Origin: Strigamia acuminata
Lineage: Eukaryota; Arthropoda; Chilopoda; Geophilomorpha; Linotaeniidae
Length of the DNA: 64,000 bases
NCBI GenBank assembly: GCA_949358305.1
Contig: OX442315.1
Coordinates: 15,650,427-15,714,426 of the forward strand
Direction: 5' to 3'
The notes under the pieces are model-generated. The model was given only the letters and a program-made list of their open reading frames with translations. It had not been told where the DNA came from and ran no database searches. The first letter of the stretch is position 1. Every line of letters begins with the position of its first letter. The position numbers and the translations under genes are program-made. Of the stretch, positions 30,784-41,185 are shown piece after piece.

Positions 30784-32460
30784 CTGACTTGACTGAGTGA
30801 TGCTGTTATGTTGGTGCTTTGTGTTGTGTTGTTATATAGAGTCTGGTATGATTTAAATTGGGCAATTTTTTTGTCACAATTTTGGAAAATTTATAGCGAA
30901 TTTTAGTTCTGTTGTCACTTACTACTATGTTTACATGGTAACAGTTTTACAAATAAGTGAAAATTTGGATTTTATTTATTCGTTCGGTTAACCGTGTGCG
31001 TTTACATGACGTTAGCTTTCTGGTAAACTTGACGTCATATGTGAATTACTCATAATGCATTTTGATTACCTGGAACAACAAAATGGTTGCCAATCTGTTT
31101 CAGCCGCTAAACAAATCAAATTCTGACCTCGGAAATTGTGTTTTCAGCTCATTTTATATCGTTTCCGGTAATAAGTGTCGTTGGTTCGTCGGTTTAATGT
31201 ATCGTTACTCCGATGATTCGATGATATTCCGATCGAAGTTTTTAATCTTCGCATGCACGGATGTTTGCATGCAGTTTTCAATGCGCAAAACGCTCAAAAT
31301 CTACTTCGTACAACTGGAATTTAGTTCTTCGAAAAGAAAATTGTTTCGTAAAAAAAAAATTTGCATTTTTACTTATCCAGATAACTGGGAACATGTAATA
31401 CAAGGTTAGGGACTGTACACGAGTAGGTTGTGTGTAATTTTGTGAGGCGCTGCGTTTTTTATGCAATAAAAAGTTTTTTGCAAATAAGAAAATTTCTATT
31501 TTGAATCCATTATTTTGAATATTTTATAAAATTTGTCGGACATACTTGTATTAAAAAAAAACAAAAAACAAAAAACCAAAAAAAAAAACAAGAAATTAGA
31601 AAATCATTTTGTTTTAATTTTTCTTTGCTTATTTTTAAAATATTTTTCGTTTGTTTTAATGAAATTAAATGCTTTGAATTTTATACTGGATATTTTTCTC
31701 AAAATATGGGCTAATGGAGGTTGGAAAAGATGACCATGTTCGGTCTTGAGAGAAGCACTGCAGTGAAGCGACACTATTTTGATTGGGCAGCACTTTTACG
31801 TATTTGCTTCTCGGTATCATTTCACTGCAACGTCTCTATTTTCAAGAAATATAGATCTGGCGATGGGTTGAGTCATTAATTGCTTCACCGACACGCCCAC
31901 GACATGACCCCCAAGTATACCCTGAAGATCGGACATGAGGCGAAATCAAAGAAACGTGGTTGTGGTTTTACCTTTTTGTTCCATCTTGAATAAATAAATA
32001 AATTAACTAACAAAATATATTCACGAAATTAAATAAAATATTAAAATCTCCAAGACATTAAATATAAACCATCATAATCATCATGACATTAAATAAATTC
32101 TCAAAATCATCTTGACATTATATAAATTATCTGTGTAAACAGTAACCACCTCTTGCCCTTTTGAAAATTCAATAGAAACGCATGTAATTTACTATTTATA
32201 TAAATAAATAAGTTTTTTTTTTAAAAAAAAAAAACACGTATCTGTTTACATACATGAATTTTGAAAGCAGATTTACGTTACCGTCGTTATTGACATCCGA
32301 ATCAATGAACGTTACTATAGCAAAGAAGGAAAACAGAGCGGGTCGAGCGAAACAAGTCGTGCGGAACGAACGGCACATTAAGCACCGAGTGCTCGACTAA
32401 TCTCATCATTTATTTATTAATTACCGAAAACAAATTGATGCTATTTAAGAAAACTCCAAG
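30784..32460. other. Intergenic region between tektin and SLC44
   Basis: AT-rich spacer. A 115-codon frame at 31062-31409 has no recognisable motif. An A-rich run lies at 31551-31594. The block 31735-31965 is less AT-rich and more complex than its surroundings, but I recognise no RNA gene in it. The promoter of the SLC44 gene should lie at the right end; nothing specific was seen. Confidence 0.5.
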
Positions 32461-35400
32461 ATGAGTTGTTGTTGCACTACCTCATCCGAAGAGGTAACTC
32501 AAACATTCACATATTGTTCAAGTGTAAATGTTTACAAATTTGTGCACTACAGGTGGTCAAAGTAGAAAATGGCGTAGAGCACTTTCCAATTCGAAATCGC
32601 AAATGTCAAGACATTCCTTTTCTTATTCTTTTCATTTTGTTCGTCGCTGGATTGGTGAGATAAGTTAATTTAACTCTGGATTGAAATTTAATGATTTTTT
32701 TCTTTAGATTGCTGGTATAAGTGTCGCTGTGTGCGAAGGCGACATCGACAGAATTATTAACGGATTGGACAGCTTTGGAAATGTGTGCGGTAAAAATAAC
32801 ACGAAGAAAATCCCAGGAATCAAAGACGAAAATACCGGCAAAGATTACACGAATATGAAGTGAGTTTTGTTAAATTTTATGTTTTTTATGTTGGAAACGA
32901 TCATAAATCTAATGTATTTTATTATTACTGTTAATCAAATAGAAAAATAAGCCTGGCAATAGAAATAATCGGGCACTCGAAGCCCATGGAATGTGTCGAG
33001 AAATGCGGCCCCGACGAGTTAAGTTTTGGTTGATTATCGCGATTGTTTGATTTCTAATTGAATAGTTTTCATTTTTCTTGGCATTGTAGTATGGAATTTT
33101 TCAAGCGATGCATCACGAAAGAAATAGCCAAAGGTGACGAAAAAGGGCGTTCGAATGTTCTTTCAGTTACCAGCAGAACAAGCTCATTTTTCAAGGTGTT
33201 TTTATTGACCAATAGTATCAGCAATACGAGTGAATTTTATTGAATATTATTTTTTCTTCAGCAAGCGGCTGGCGATATTCAATTTTCATGGGAACAAATT
33301 CTTTATCTTTGCATCGGTGCTACAAGTAAGCAATTCCCGTTGACATCTAACGCTAAATAATTGTTTAATACGAATATTTTTCATTAGTTTTAACGTTATT
33401 GGCCATCATGTTGCTCCGTTATGCGGCAAAAGTTATCATTTATTTGAGTATGATCGTCATGATTATTGTCAGCTCAGCAGCAATTGGTTACGTCTGGTAA
33501 GACAGACTTCGAAATTACTAGACTATATATTGAGAAAATTTTTAATATCGAGTTTAGGTACAAATACTACATGGTCATTCAGGCCAGAAAAAACCAAATC
33601 GGGGCTGTAGGACTCGGTACTATGCGAACGAGGCAAGCCAGAGAGAGAAATTGGCTCGTCGGAGGCGTGATTGCCACAATACTATGGGTAAATTAATAAA
33701 TTATATCTCTAATTAAATTTAAGAGCAAGATTTTCAATTTTATTTTCTATTCTTAAGTTTTTTTTCCTTCTCACGCTCTGGATTTTGAGAAAACGAATGC
33801 AACTGGTCGTGGCGCTGTTTGTCGAATCTGGAAAAGCACTGACCGCCATTCCATGTCTCATGTTTCAACCATTTTGGGTTTGTAACTTCCAAATTTGAGA
33901 GTTATTTTTATTTATTTTTAATTTTTGAATAATTCTAGACATTCTTATGGCTCGACTTAATTTTATGCCTTTGGGTTTATGCCATAATGTGGATTCAGAG
34001 CTCGGGATACTTTAAAGTGGACCCAAATCCTATCCAAGCCCGCGCCTATTTGACACAAGGAGTAGGCATTCAAGTAAGTCGATCATCGATCATTCCGTCG
34101 CCAGGAAATGAAAAATTAGATTTTTGCACGTTTTATTTTAGTTTATAAAATGGTACTACGTTTTCGGACTATTGTGGTTGACGTGGTTTTGCTTCGGTTG
34201 TCAAAACGTTGTAATTGCTGGTGCTGTCGTCAAATGGTTTTTTACAAGGTAAAATAATTTGATTTGAAAATTAAATTGTTGTATTTTGTTTTATTTTATT
34301 TTGTTGTATTTTGTTTTATTTTATTTTGTTGTATTTTGTTGTATTTTAATTGAATTTAGTTATGTTTTGTTGTATTTTGTTGTATTTTAATTGAATTTAG
34401 TTATGTTTTGTTGTATTTTGTTGTATTTTAATTGAATTTAGTTATATTTAGTTGTATTTTAATTGAATTTAGTTGTATTTTGTTGTATTTTGTTGTATTT
34501 TTTCTAGAGATAAGTCGAAATTAGGATCGCCCATCTTGGAGGCCATTAAGAATACAATTCGCTATCATCTGGGCTCCGTTGCAGTTGGTTCACTTATTAT
34601 TTCACTCGTTCGGTTTTTCCGACTTGTGTTCGGGTTTATACAAAGAAAGTAATAATAATAAAATTAATATTTAAATTCGTCAAGTTTATTTCTAAATTTT
34701 TAAATATTTATATTCATTTTTAGTATGGCCAATAGCCACAACCCGAGCTTGATCTGTTGCTTCACTATGTGTCAATGTTGCATCAAGTGTTTTGAAAGCT
34801 TTCTTAAGTATCTCACCAGAAATGCCTACATAGAAATTGGTATTAACATTTTTCTAATTAAAAATATACGATTTATCAATTACTAATTAGGAAATTTTTA
34901 TTTGACAGCAATTTATGGCTCGAATTTCTGTACTGCGGCCAAAAAAGCATTTCAAGTGATCAGTTCAAACGCAATGAATGTCACAGCTATCAATTCTGTC
35001 GGTGATTTTGCACTATTTTTGTGCAAAGCGACTATAGTTGTCATTATTGCAGCTGCTGGAGTTGGTATTCTGGGAGTAAATATATTAAATTAAATTAACT
35101 TATGGGATTTTTTATTTTTTATTTTTTTTTAAAAATGTATTCACTAATTATTATTTCAGAACAAAGATGGAATCGTTCATAAGTGGGTTCCAATAGTGAT
35201 GGCTTCTTTTTTCTCTTATCTTATTGCGGATTGTTTTCTCTCTGTGTATGAAGTCAGTAAACATTTGTAACACTTATTATATTATTTTACATTTCTATGA
35301 TCATATTTGTACACGTTTAGATGGCAATTGATACCACTTTCCTATGTTTCTGCGAAGATCTTGAAATTAATGATGGAATTAATCGGCCATATTTCATGAG

Positions 35401-35561
35401 TGCTAGTTTGATGGTGCGATATTATTTTTTTTAAATATATATATTTATATTTTTTAATATTTAATTTTTAATGTTTATTTTATATACATTAGCGATTTGT
35501 TGAAGACAGCAATAGAACCATGTATGAAATGGCCGCTGCCAAAGTTCAACCAGCTGCATAA
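32461..35561 (+). CDS. Choline transporter-like protein (SLC44/CTL family)
   Basis: Complete gene, 17 coding exons, 603 codons, in phase. Exons: 32461-32493, 32553-32654, 32708-32859, 32943-33017, 33090-33195, 33262-33325, 33388-33496, 33558-33687, 33758-33877, 33939-34073, 34142-34248, 34508-34648, 34724-34839, 34909-35075, 35160-35252, 35321-35413, 35493-35561. It starts MSCCC, followed by the FPIRNRKCQD segment and TM1. CTL signatures include CFGCQNVVIAGAVVKWFF, then RNAYIEIAIYGSNFC and the terminal TM with DTTFLCFCEDLEINDG. SLC44 proteins are multi-pass (about 10 TM) plasma-membrane or mitochondrial transporters linked to choline or ethanolamine uptake; the exact substrate here is not known. 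The Cys-rich cytoplasmic stretch FTMCQCCIKCFESF is typical. Its last three exons are duplicated at 40498-40884. Confidence 0.94.
34265..34506. repeat. TTGTATTTTG minisatellite in SLC44 intron
   Basis: The intron between 34248 and 34508 is filled with TTTTGTTGTA and TTTTAATTGAATTTAG units in higher-order arrangement. It reaches up to the splice acceptor TTTTTTCTAG. Confidence 0.9.
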
Positions 35562-35875
35562 GAACTCAAATGTTGTACATATTGATATTGATTTTTAAAT
35601 GTGAAATTTGTGCATTTGTAAATTGTAATAACAAGTATTTTGCAATCCGTTGCATTATAAAACGCACAATTTTCAATGATTAAACTGTCGTAATAAATGT
35701 TTGAAATGTTTTATTACAATTCGACTCAAAAAATCATGTGTGATCATTAGCAGACGAGAGATACGTGAATTATTGACACACTAAATGTTTTTGACACATT
35801 AAAAAATCCAGCAATAGATGGGATAAGCTAAGCCAAAATGTTTCAAATTAGATGCATGTTTTTACCAACAAAATT

Positions 35876-36075
35876 CAGGAACCGGGAACAGGGCAATTTA
35901 AAAAAAAAACTGGTTCCGATCAAAGTTTTTAATATTTACATAACGCGATTGAAACGTTACATATTTTAACGTCAAAACGTTTCGAAATGTAAAGTTTCAA
36001 TGACGAACTTTATCTGTTCATCTCGTCCTCGCCTTCGCCGCACTCGCCTTCGCCCTCGTCGCATTCTTCCTCCTC
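35876..36075. repeat. Duplicated spacer block with GC-rich simple repeat
   Basis: The block starts with CAGGAACCGGGAACAGGGC and runs through ACGTTACATATTTTAACGTC to a CTCGTCCTCGCCTTCGCC-type simple repeat. The same block recurs at 43412-43640. It precedes a trypsin fragment in both places, so it is part of the duplicated cassette. In the first copy the simple repeat stands where the exon with the catalytic His would be expected. Confidence 0.85.
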
Positions 36076-36105
36076 GTCTATGACTATTGAATGTTGATAT
36101 TTCAG

Positions 36106-36865
36106 GTTGTAAACGTAAAGGAAGTTCATTTCCACCCACATTACAATACATTTGCAAGTTACGACAATGACATTGCATTGCTGCGTCTCGAAGAGCAAAT
36201 TGAATTCAACAATTACATATCTCCAATTTGTATTGGTCCGAGTGACCTGTTGGAGACGAATGTGTACACTAAACAAGTCCTTGGAGTAGTGACTGGATGG
36301 GGACGCTTGGCATCCGGTGGAGAGAAATCGAGGTTTCTCAAAGAGGTTTCTTTGCCCATAGTGGACCAAAACGGGTTGTATTTATTGACCCCCCTATTTA
36401 TAATTTTAAAAACAACTAAAATAATTATTTTCACACACATTGAGTTTTCCCCCAAATCATTGAATCTACTCCCCAATTTCAGTTAGTTTTCCCGGTAACG
36501 TTTTTAAGACATGTGTCATTCCTAATAAGCTAATAACATGTTTTGTGCTGGTTTTGCACAAGAAATGAGAGGTGATTCTTGCCAAAGAGATTAAGGCGGT
36601 CCATTTGCTGTACAGATTCAAAAAATGTTTAGAAAACAAATCAGAAACTTTAACTTCAGAAATTAAGTTATGTATTTAATTTAATTTAATTTTTTTTTAA
36701 ATTGTTTATTGCAGGTGGTACCTTGCTGGAATTGTGAGTTGGGGGGAAGGTTGTGCAGCGAAAGGGAAATATGGTTTCTACACCAAAGTTGGAAATTATT
36801 ACGATTGGATTTTAGATACTATCCAACAAGAATCAGAACTCAAGCGGATATTCCATATTCAATAA
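36106..36865 (+). pseudogene. Trypsin-like serine protease pseudogene, copy 1
   Basis: Recognisable exons are 36106-36370 (catalytic Asp in YDNDIALLRL, then VTGWGRLASGG), about 36534-36640 and 36716-36865 ([31 protein letters not shown], then stop TAA 36863-36865). The exon with the catalytic His is missing upstream. 36371-36533 replaces about 33 bp of the second copy with unrelated DNA. The catalytic Ser codon in the GDSGG motif is now TAA at 36592-36594 (GAT TAA GGC). The gene therefore cannot make an active S1 protease. Its last exon is the only one of its kind in this window. Confidence 0.88.
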
Positions 36866-37626
36866 TAATTAGCGATAAATTGACATTACACACTTCTGTA
36901 ATAGTTTGATTACAAGATGAATAAAGTTGGTGCATTCAGCAATTCATTGTTTGAATTTCCTAATAAACAAAATACGAAAAGTAAGGCTTACCATGTTATG
37001 TTGAGTTTAAGGTGTTACCGTAACTATATGTTACAAGTCAGGTTCAGCCATTTAGGTTCCTGCTATCTAGGATCAATTATTCCTTTGATCAGATTCGCAA
37101 TGGCTGCAGATAATATTCCCGTGAATGATTTTTGAAACGACGAAACACAAACTTACGATCGCGACTCCAGCACATCGGTGTATTATCTTATGATACCATG
37201 GCTAAAAACGAGGTACAAAAATGGCGGTAAAATAAGCCATCTGATGAACGAATAAGCAACAACGTCATTCGGCGCAAAATTTAAATTTTCAAATTGACCA
37301 AATAACACAGCTAACAACTCTATGGGGGTTATTTTGTTTTTGTGTCACGTCAGTAATCAATTATGGTATTGCATTTTTATATTTTCGCAGGTTTGAATTT
37401 AGATGACAATTAACACCAATTTTCTGGAAAAAATCTCCAAAAGGAACTACTCCGTAATACGGTAATTATTTGTCGGACATACTGGTATTACAAAAACCAG
37501 AAATTTGGGGCACGTTTTTGCAACGATCATCAATTTACAATTCAGGACACGTTTATGATTCGTTCTCTTGGCATTGAGTGTAGTATATAATGAAGGGTCT
37601 ACAACAACAAACATAAACATTTCTAA
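36866..37626. other. Duplicated spacer between trypsin and BTB copy 1
   Basis: No gene. Much of it recurs at 44985-45440, at 47370-47460 and at 55588-56090, including CAAAATACGAAAAGTAAGGC and GTCATTCGGCGCAAAATTTA. It is therefore part of the repeated cassette. Confidence 0.75.
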
Positions 37627-39227
37627 ATGGCGAACCGTGTGGACTGTACGAGGAAAATGCAAAGACAAAACGTAGCTTTAACCGCTGTGTACAATCTGCG
37701 AGATAATCCGTCATCGGATCGAGTGGAGTTACGGTGCCAAGATGGAACCGTATTTGCCCATAAAAGCATACTAGTCGCAAGCTGTGAATATTTCCGCGCA
37801 ATGTTTGATCCAAACCTTAAAAGCACCGAGAGTGAAACGGGCGTAGTTTCCTTTTCTGACGCGTCGAAAGAAGTATTTGAAGTTGTCATTCAGTTCCTGT
37901 ACGGGCAAGATCTATCCGAAATTTCGGGGAATTTACTACGCGAAACTCTCATTGCCGCTAACAGAATTCAGTTGGACCACTTGTTCGACTACTACTGGGA
38001 ACCTTACTCCACCCTGCTGACTCTGGACAATTTTGTCGGTGTCTGGGAGTTGGCAAAAATGTTTAACCAGAACGAAACGGCGCGGAACGTCTACACGTTC
38101 GTTTTCAGAAATATGAAAACAATTTGTGAAAGCCATGATATGTGTGGTATTACGGCGACGCAAGTGCGAAGTCTGTTTGATTTTGTTAGCAAAATGGGCC
38201 TAACCAGATTCGGCCAATTCGTCGTTTTCCTCGTCACTTGGACAACGAAAGCACCCGAAACTGAAAAGAAGGTCCAAGTTGCAATGAGTTTGTTATCGAA
38301 CTGCGACCTTGATAAATTGCCAAACCACTCTCTTCGCAATGCGTTATTAATTAATTCAGTCGATTCAGCGATATCAAGTTTATTGAACAAATTGGTTGTC
38401 TCTCGTTGGTTAACCATTTCCGAGTCACAAGTCCAGATTTTCGCTTTTTATTTATTTTTATTTTTCTGGACAAATTTAATTGGTCGACCGTCGATTGTCG
38501 TTCCGATGTGCAAGCGGCTCTGTTCAACGACAGTACACCAGCAATTTCCAGCGATGGAGAAATATTTTATTTTCGGTACGATCCTCATCTCAAAGTTCAC
38601 GAAGCCTTAGAAGCGGCCACGGCGCTCTGGTTTAGCCACCATACGCCCGTTGGTTACTACCACGGCACTATTGAACGGTGGGATACAGCCAATCTTTCCG
38701 AAATATTTATTAGGCAAACTCGTACCTTGTATTCTTGTTTCAATTTCGATACAAGAAAATGGCGTTCACTTGAATTTACTCAGAATCAAGTTGGGGATTG
38801 CAAGCGGATGGTTCTGGCAACTGCCGAAGGAAAATATTTCTTCGACTGTGGAAAGCATATCAAAATTGTCGATACTCAGCTGGAGACTTGCGTCACGAAG
38901 AATAAATTACCGGGCATGTGGGAATCTGTCAAGTGTAAAACTCTCCGAAGGAATTCTTCGGAGAAACTGATTTTTTTCATGAGATGTTATTCGAAAATTT
39001 TACTTTACGACATCAATGCTGACAACTGGTGTACAGTTTCATCGCCATCCGAAAACAGTTACACAACTGAAGTGGAAATGTGTGTGTTTTATGACCATGA
39101 CTGTTTAATATTCCAAAAGGATAACGATCGATGCTGTTATTTTGTCAAATCTTTAGAAACTTTGAAAACTGTAGCCAATTATGCTGTAGAATCGGAAGAC
39201 GATTTTGTTCATTTTGATGTGTGCTGA
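37627..39227 (+). pseudogene. BTB-BACK protein, copy 1, broken by a local replacement
   Basis: ATG 37627 follows AACATTTCTAA, the same leader as in copy 2. Residues about 25-130 form a BTB/POZ domain (RVELRCQDGTVFAHKSILVA, FLYGQDL), followed by a BACK-like region to about residue 270. At 38450-38468 a T/A-rich run replaces about 39 bp present in the other copies (around FAFEVQKATC), and the frame changes. The C-terminal half continues in another frame from about 38468 to TGA 39225-39227, with CFNFDTRKWRSLEF and ILLYDINADNWCTVSSPS, which look like degenerate kelch-type blades. BTB-BACK-kelch proteins usually are CUL3 substrate adaptors. An intron cannot easily explain the break because no GT-AG pair fits the lost codons. 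Confidence 0.82.
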
Positions 39228-39490
39228 GTTTGAAATTTGAATTGATAACTTAAATTAATAAACATTTTTACTTCCTGAATTTATTTTGAACATTACAATT
39301 CAAACATTTTAATTCTTATTAATAGGTGGTCACTGAATAAATTACACTTTCAAATACATTCATTATTCCGTTCACGCAACTACTTTAATTTATTCTAGTT
39401 GTATATTTTTAAAAATCGCACCGATTTATTTCTTATTTCAGCATGAACATATTATTTCCAACACATCTTTGGCTATTATTATTATTAAAA

Positions 39491-40120
39491 TCACATTTTT
39501 ATCTCCACTTTCACCATAAGAAAAAAATCGTATCGATTAAGTGCGATAAATTGATGAATGCCACATCCGGGGTTTTCGTCGTTTAATGGCCGACTCACAG
39601 CATCTTTGTAACTGTGTTGAAGGAAACTAAGGTACAGTTCCGCCGAATGATTCGATTTTTTATTCAGTTGATCGATCAGGGTGAATCTGGCCGAATATTC
39701 GACCGGCCATTTCAAGATGGCGTCCATCAGACTCTTTATAATGTGCAAAAAACAGGATAAATGGGTTCCGTTGCCGCTTCCGAACCCGTTCGGATCGAGA
39801 TTCAGCGTCATTTTGTACCCGTATTCACTCGTGTAGAAGGGGTAGCTGCACACGTATCCGTGCGTGTTAGCTCCCGATTTTACTTCCTCTTGTTTCTGGG
39901 AAAAGTTTTCGATTCGCCAAACGTATGTGCACGAATGGCTGCTCAAAATGGGGCTTTTCGACGTGAGTTTTCCGACAAAATCGATTATTTTTGTTTCCTG
40001 CTTCTCCAGAACTTCGTTGATTTTAACTAGGAAATTCAAATGTTAGTTTTCGTATTTTTATTTTTATATTTGAATATTTACCTTTGGATAGTGTTAATGA
40101 AAGAAGTTTATCTTCGTGTC
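39491..40120 (-). pseudogene. MATH/TRAF-domain gene, 5' incomplete
   Basis: The terminal exon 39491-40026 encodes a clear MATH (TRAF-C) domain: YVWRIENFSQKQEE, SYPFYTSEYGYKM, NGFGSGNGTHLSCF, WPVEYSARFTLIDQ, then the FIALNRYDFF end. A short exon 40082-40120 (KLLSLTLSK-like) joins it in phase with good splice sites. No further upstream exon, start codon or RING/zinc-finger region was found, so it is probably a truncated gene. MATH domains bind receptor tails or substrates of ubiquitin ligases. A fragment of a second copy is at 56759-56850. Confidence 0.72.
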
Positions 40121-40320
40121 CTGTAGTTTCCGCTTATTAGATTCTATTTTTGTGTTTTATTATATTAACGATTTTGAAATTTTGTTCATTCAAAGATTTG
40201 TTTGTTTGTTGTTTGTTTCCACCTTAAGATGGTAAGTCTGAGTACAGATGCTGGATAAAATAAGCCCCAATTTTCCAGCAGGATCTCGATTTTTATGACA
40301 TACAATAAAAAGAACCACAA

Positions 40321-40414
40321 ACTTTGTGGATTTGTTACGACCTTGTTACAAGGGGGGGGAGGGGGTCTAAAAATCGAAAAATTAGCGTTACGTAATTTAT
40401 GGACGGCCCCTTAA
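40321..40414. mobile_element. Truncated GGGGCCGTCCATAAA-type element
   Basis: The right end GCGTTACGTAATTTATGGACGG, ending in GGCCCCTT, plus the G-rich block before it match the right part of the element at 29792-30058. The left end is missing. Confidence 0.8.
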
Positions 40415-40497
40415 GCATTAAGTTTAACACACATCCTGAACACGCTGAGCACGTGTGAACTGGCTTTTACTTTCTATTTGCTGCACTCTTAAGCTGA

Positions 40498-41160
40498 GTT
40501 CATAAGTGGGTTCCAATAGTGATGGCTTCTTTTTTCTCCTATCTTATTGCGGATTGTCTTCTCTCTGTGTATGAAGTCAGTAAACATTTGTAACACTTAT
40601 TACATTAATTTAGATTTGTATGATTATATTTGAACACGTTTAGATGGCAATTGATACCACTTTCCTATGTTTCTGCGAAGATCTTGAAATTAATGATGGA
40701 ATTAATCGGCCATATTTCATGAGTGCTCGTTTGATAGTGCGATATAATTTTTTTTTTAAATATATATTTATATTTTCTAATATTTAATTTTTAATGTTTA
40801 TTTTATATATTTTAGCAATTTGTTGAAGACAGCAATAGAACCATGTATGAAATGGCCGCTGCCAAAGTTCAACCAGCTGCATAAGAACTCAAATGTTGTA
40901 CATATTGATATTGATTTTTAAATGTGAAATTTGTGCATTTGTAAATTGTAATAACAAGTATTTTGCAATCCGTTGCATTATAAAACGCACAATTTTCAAT
41001 GATTAAACTGTCGTAATAAATGTTTTAAACGTTTTGTTACAATTCGACTCAAAAAATCAGGTGTGATCATTAGCACACTAAATGTTTTTGACACATTAAA
41101 AAATCCAGCAATAGATGGGATAAGCCAGAATGTTTCAAATTAGATGCATGTTTACACCAA
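40498..41160 (+). pseudogene. Duplicate of the 3' end of the SLC44 gene
   Basis: 40498-41160 matches 35179-35873 almost base for base. It includes most of exon 15, all of exons 16 (40644-40736) and 17 (40816-40884) with the stop codon, and the 3' flank, with few substitutions and a small deletion near 41070. There is no upstream part, so it cannot encode a transporter. The BTB copy 2 gene starts immediately after it, so the SLC44 3' flank now forms its upstream region. Confidence 0.93.
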
Positions 41161-41185
41161 CAGATGGCAACATAAACATTTTAAA

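Noticed and set aside
31062-31409. 115-codon coding region upstream of SLC44
   Set aside because: AT-rich chance-like translation, no family features.
31735-31965. Small nuclear or other structural RNA gene
   Set aside because: Complexity differs from surroundings, but no snRNA, 5S or RNase MRP signature could be recognised.
37627-38610. BTB copy 1 as a complete 327-residue protein
   Set aside because: The last 50 or so residues are out of frame with the conserved C-terminal region that follows; the gene is broken at 38450.
41144-41185. Upstream ATG of BTB copy 2 as the true start
   Set aside because: The extra 14 residues come from the duplicated SLC44 flank; the leader before 41186 matches the leader of BTB copy 1.
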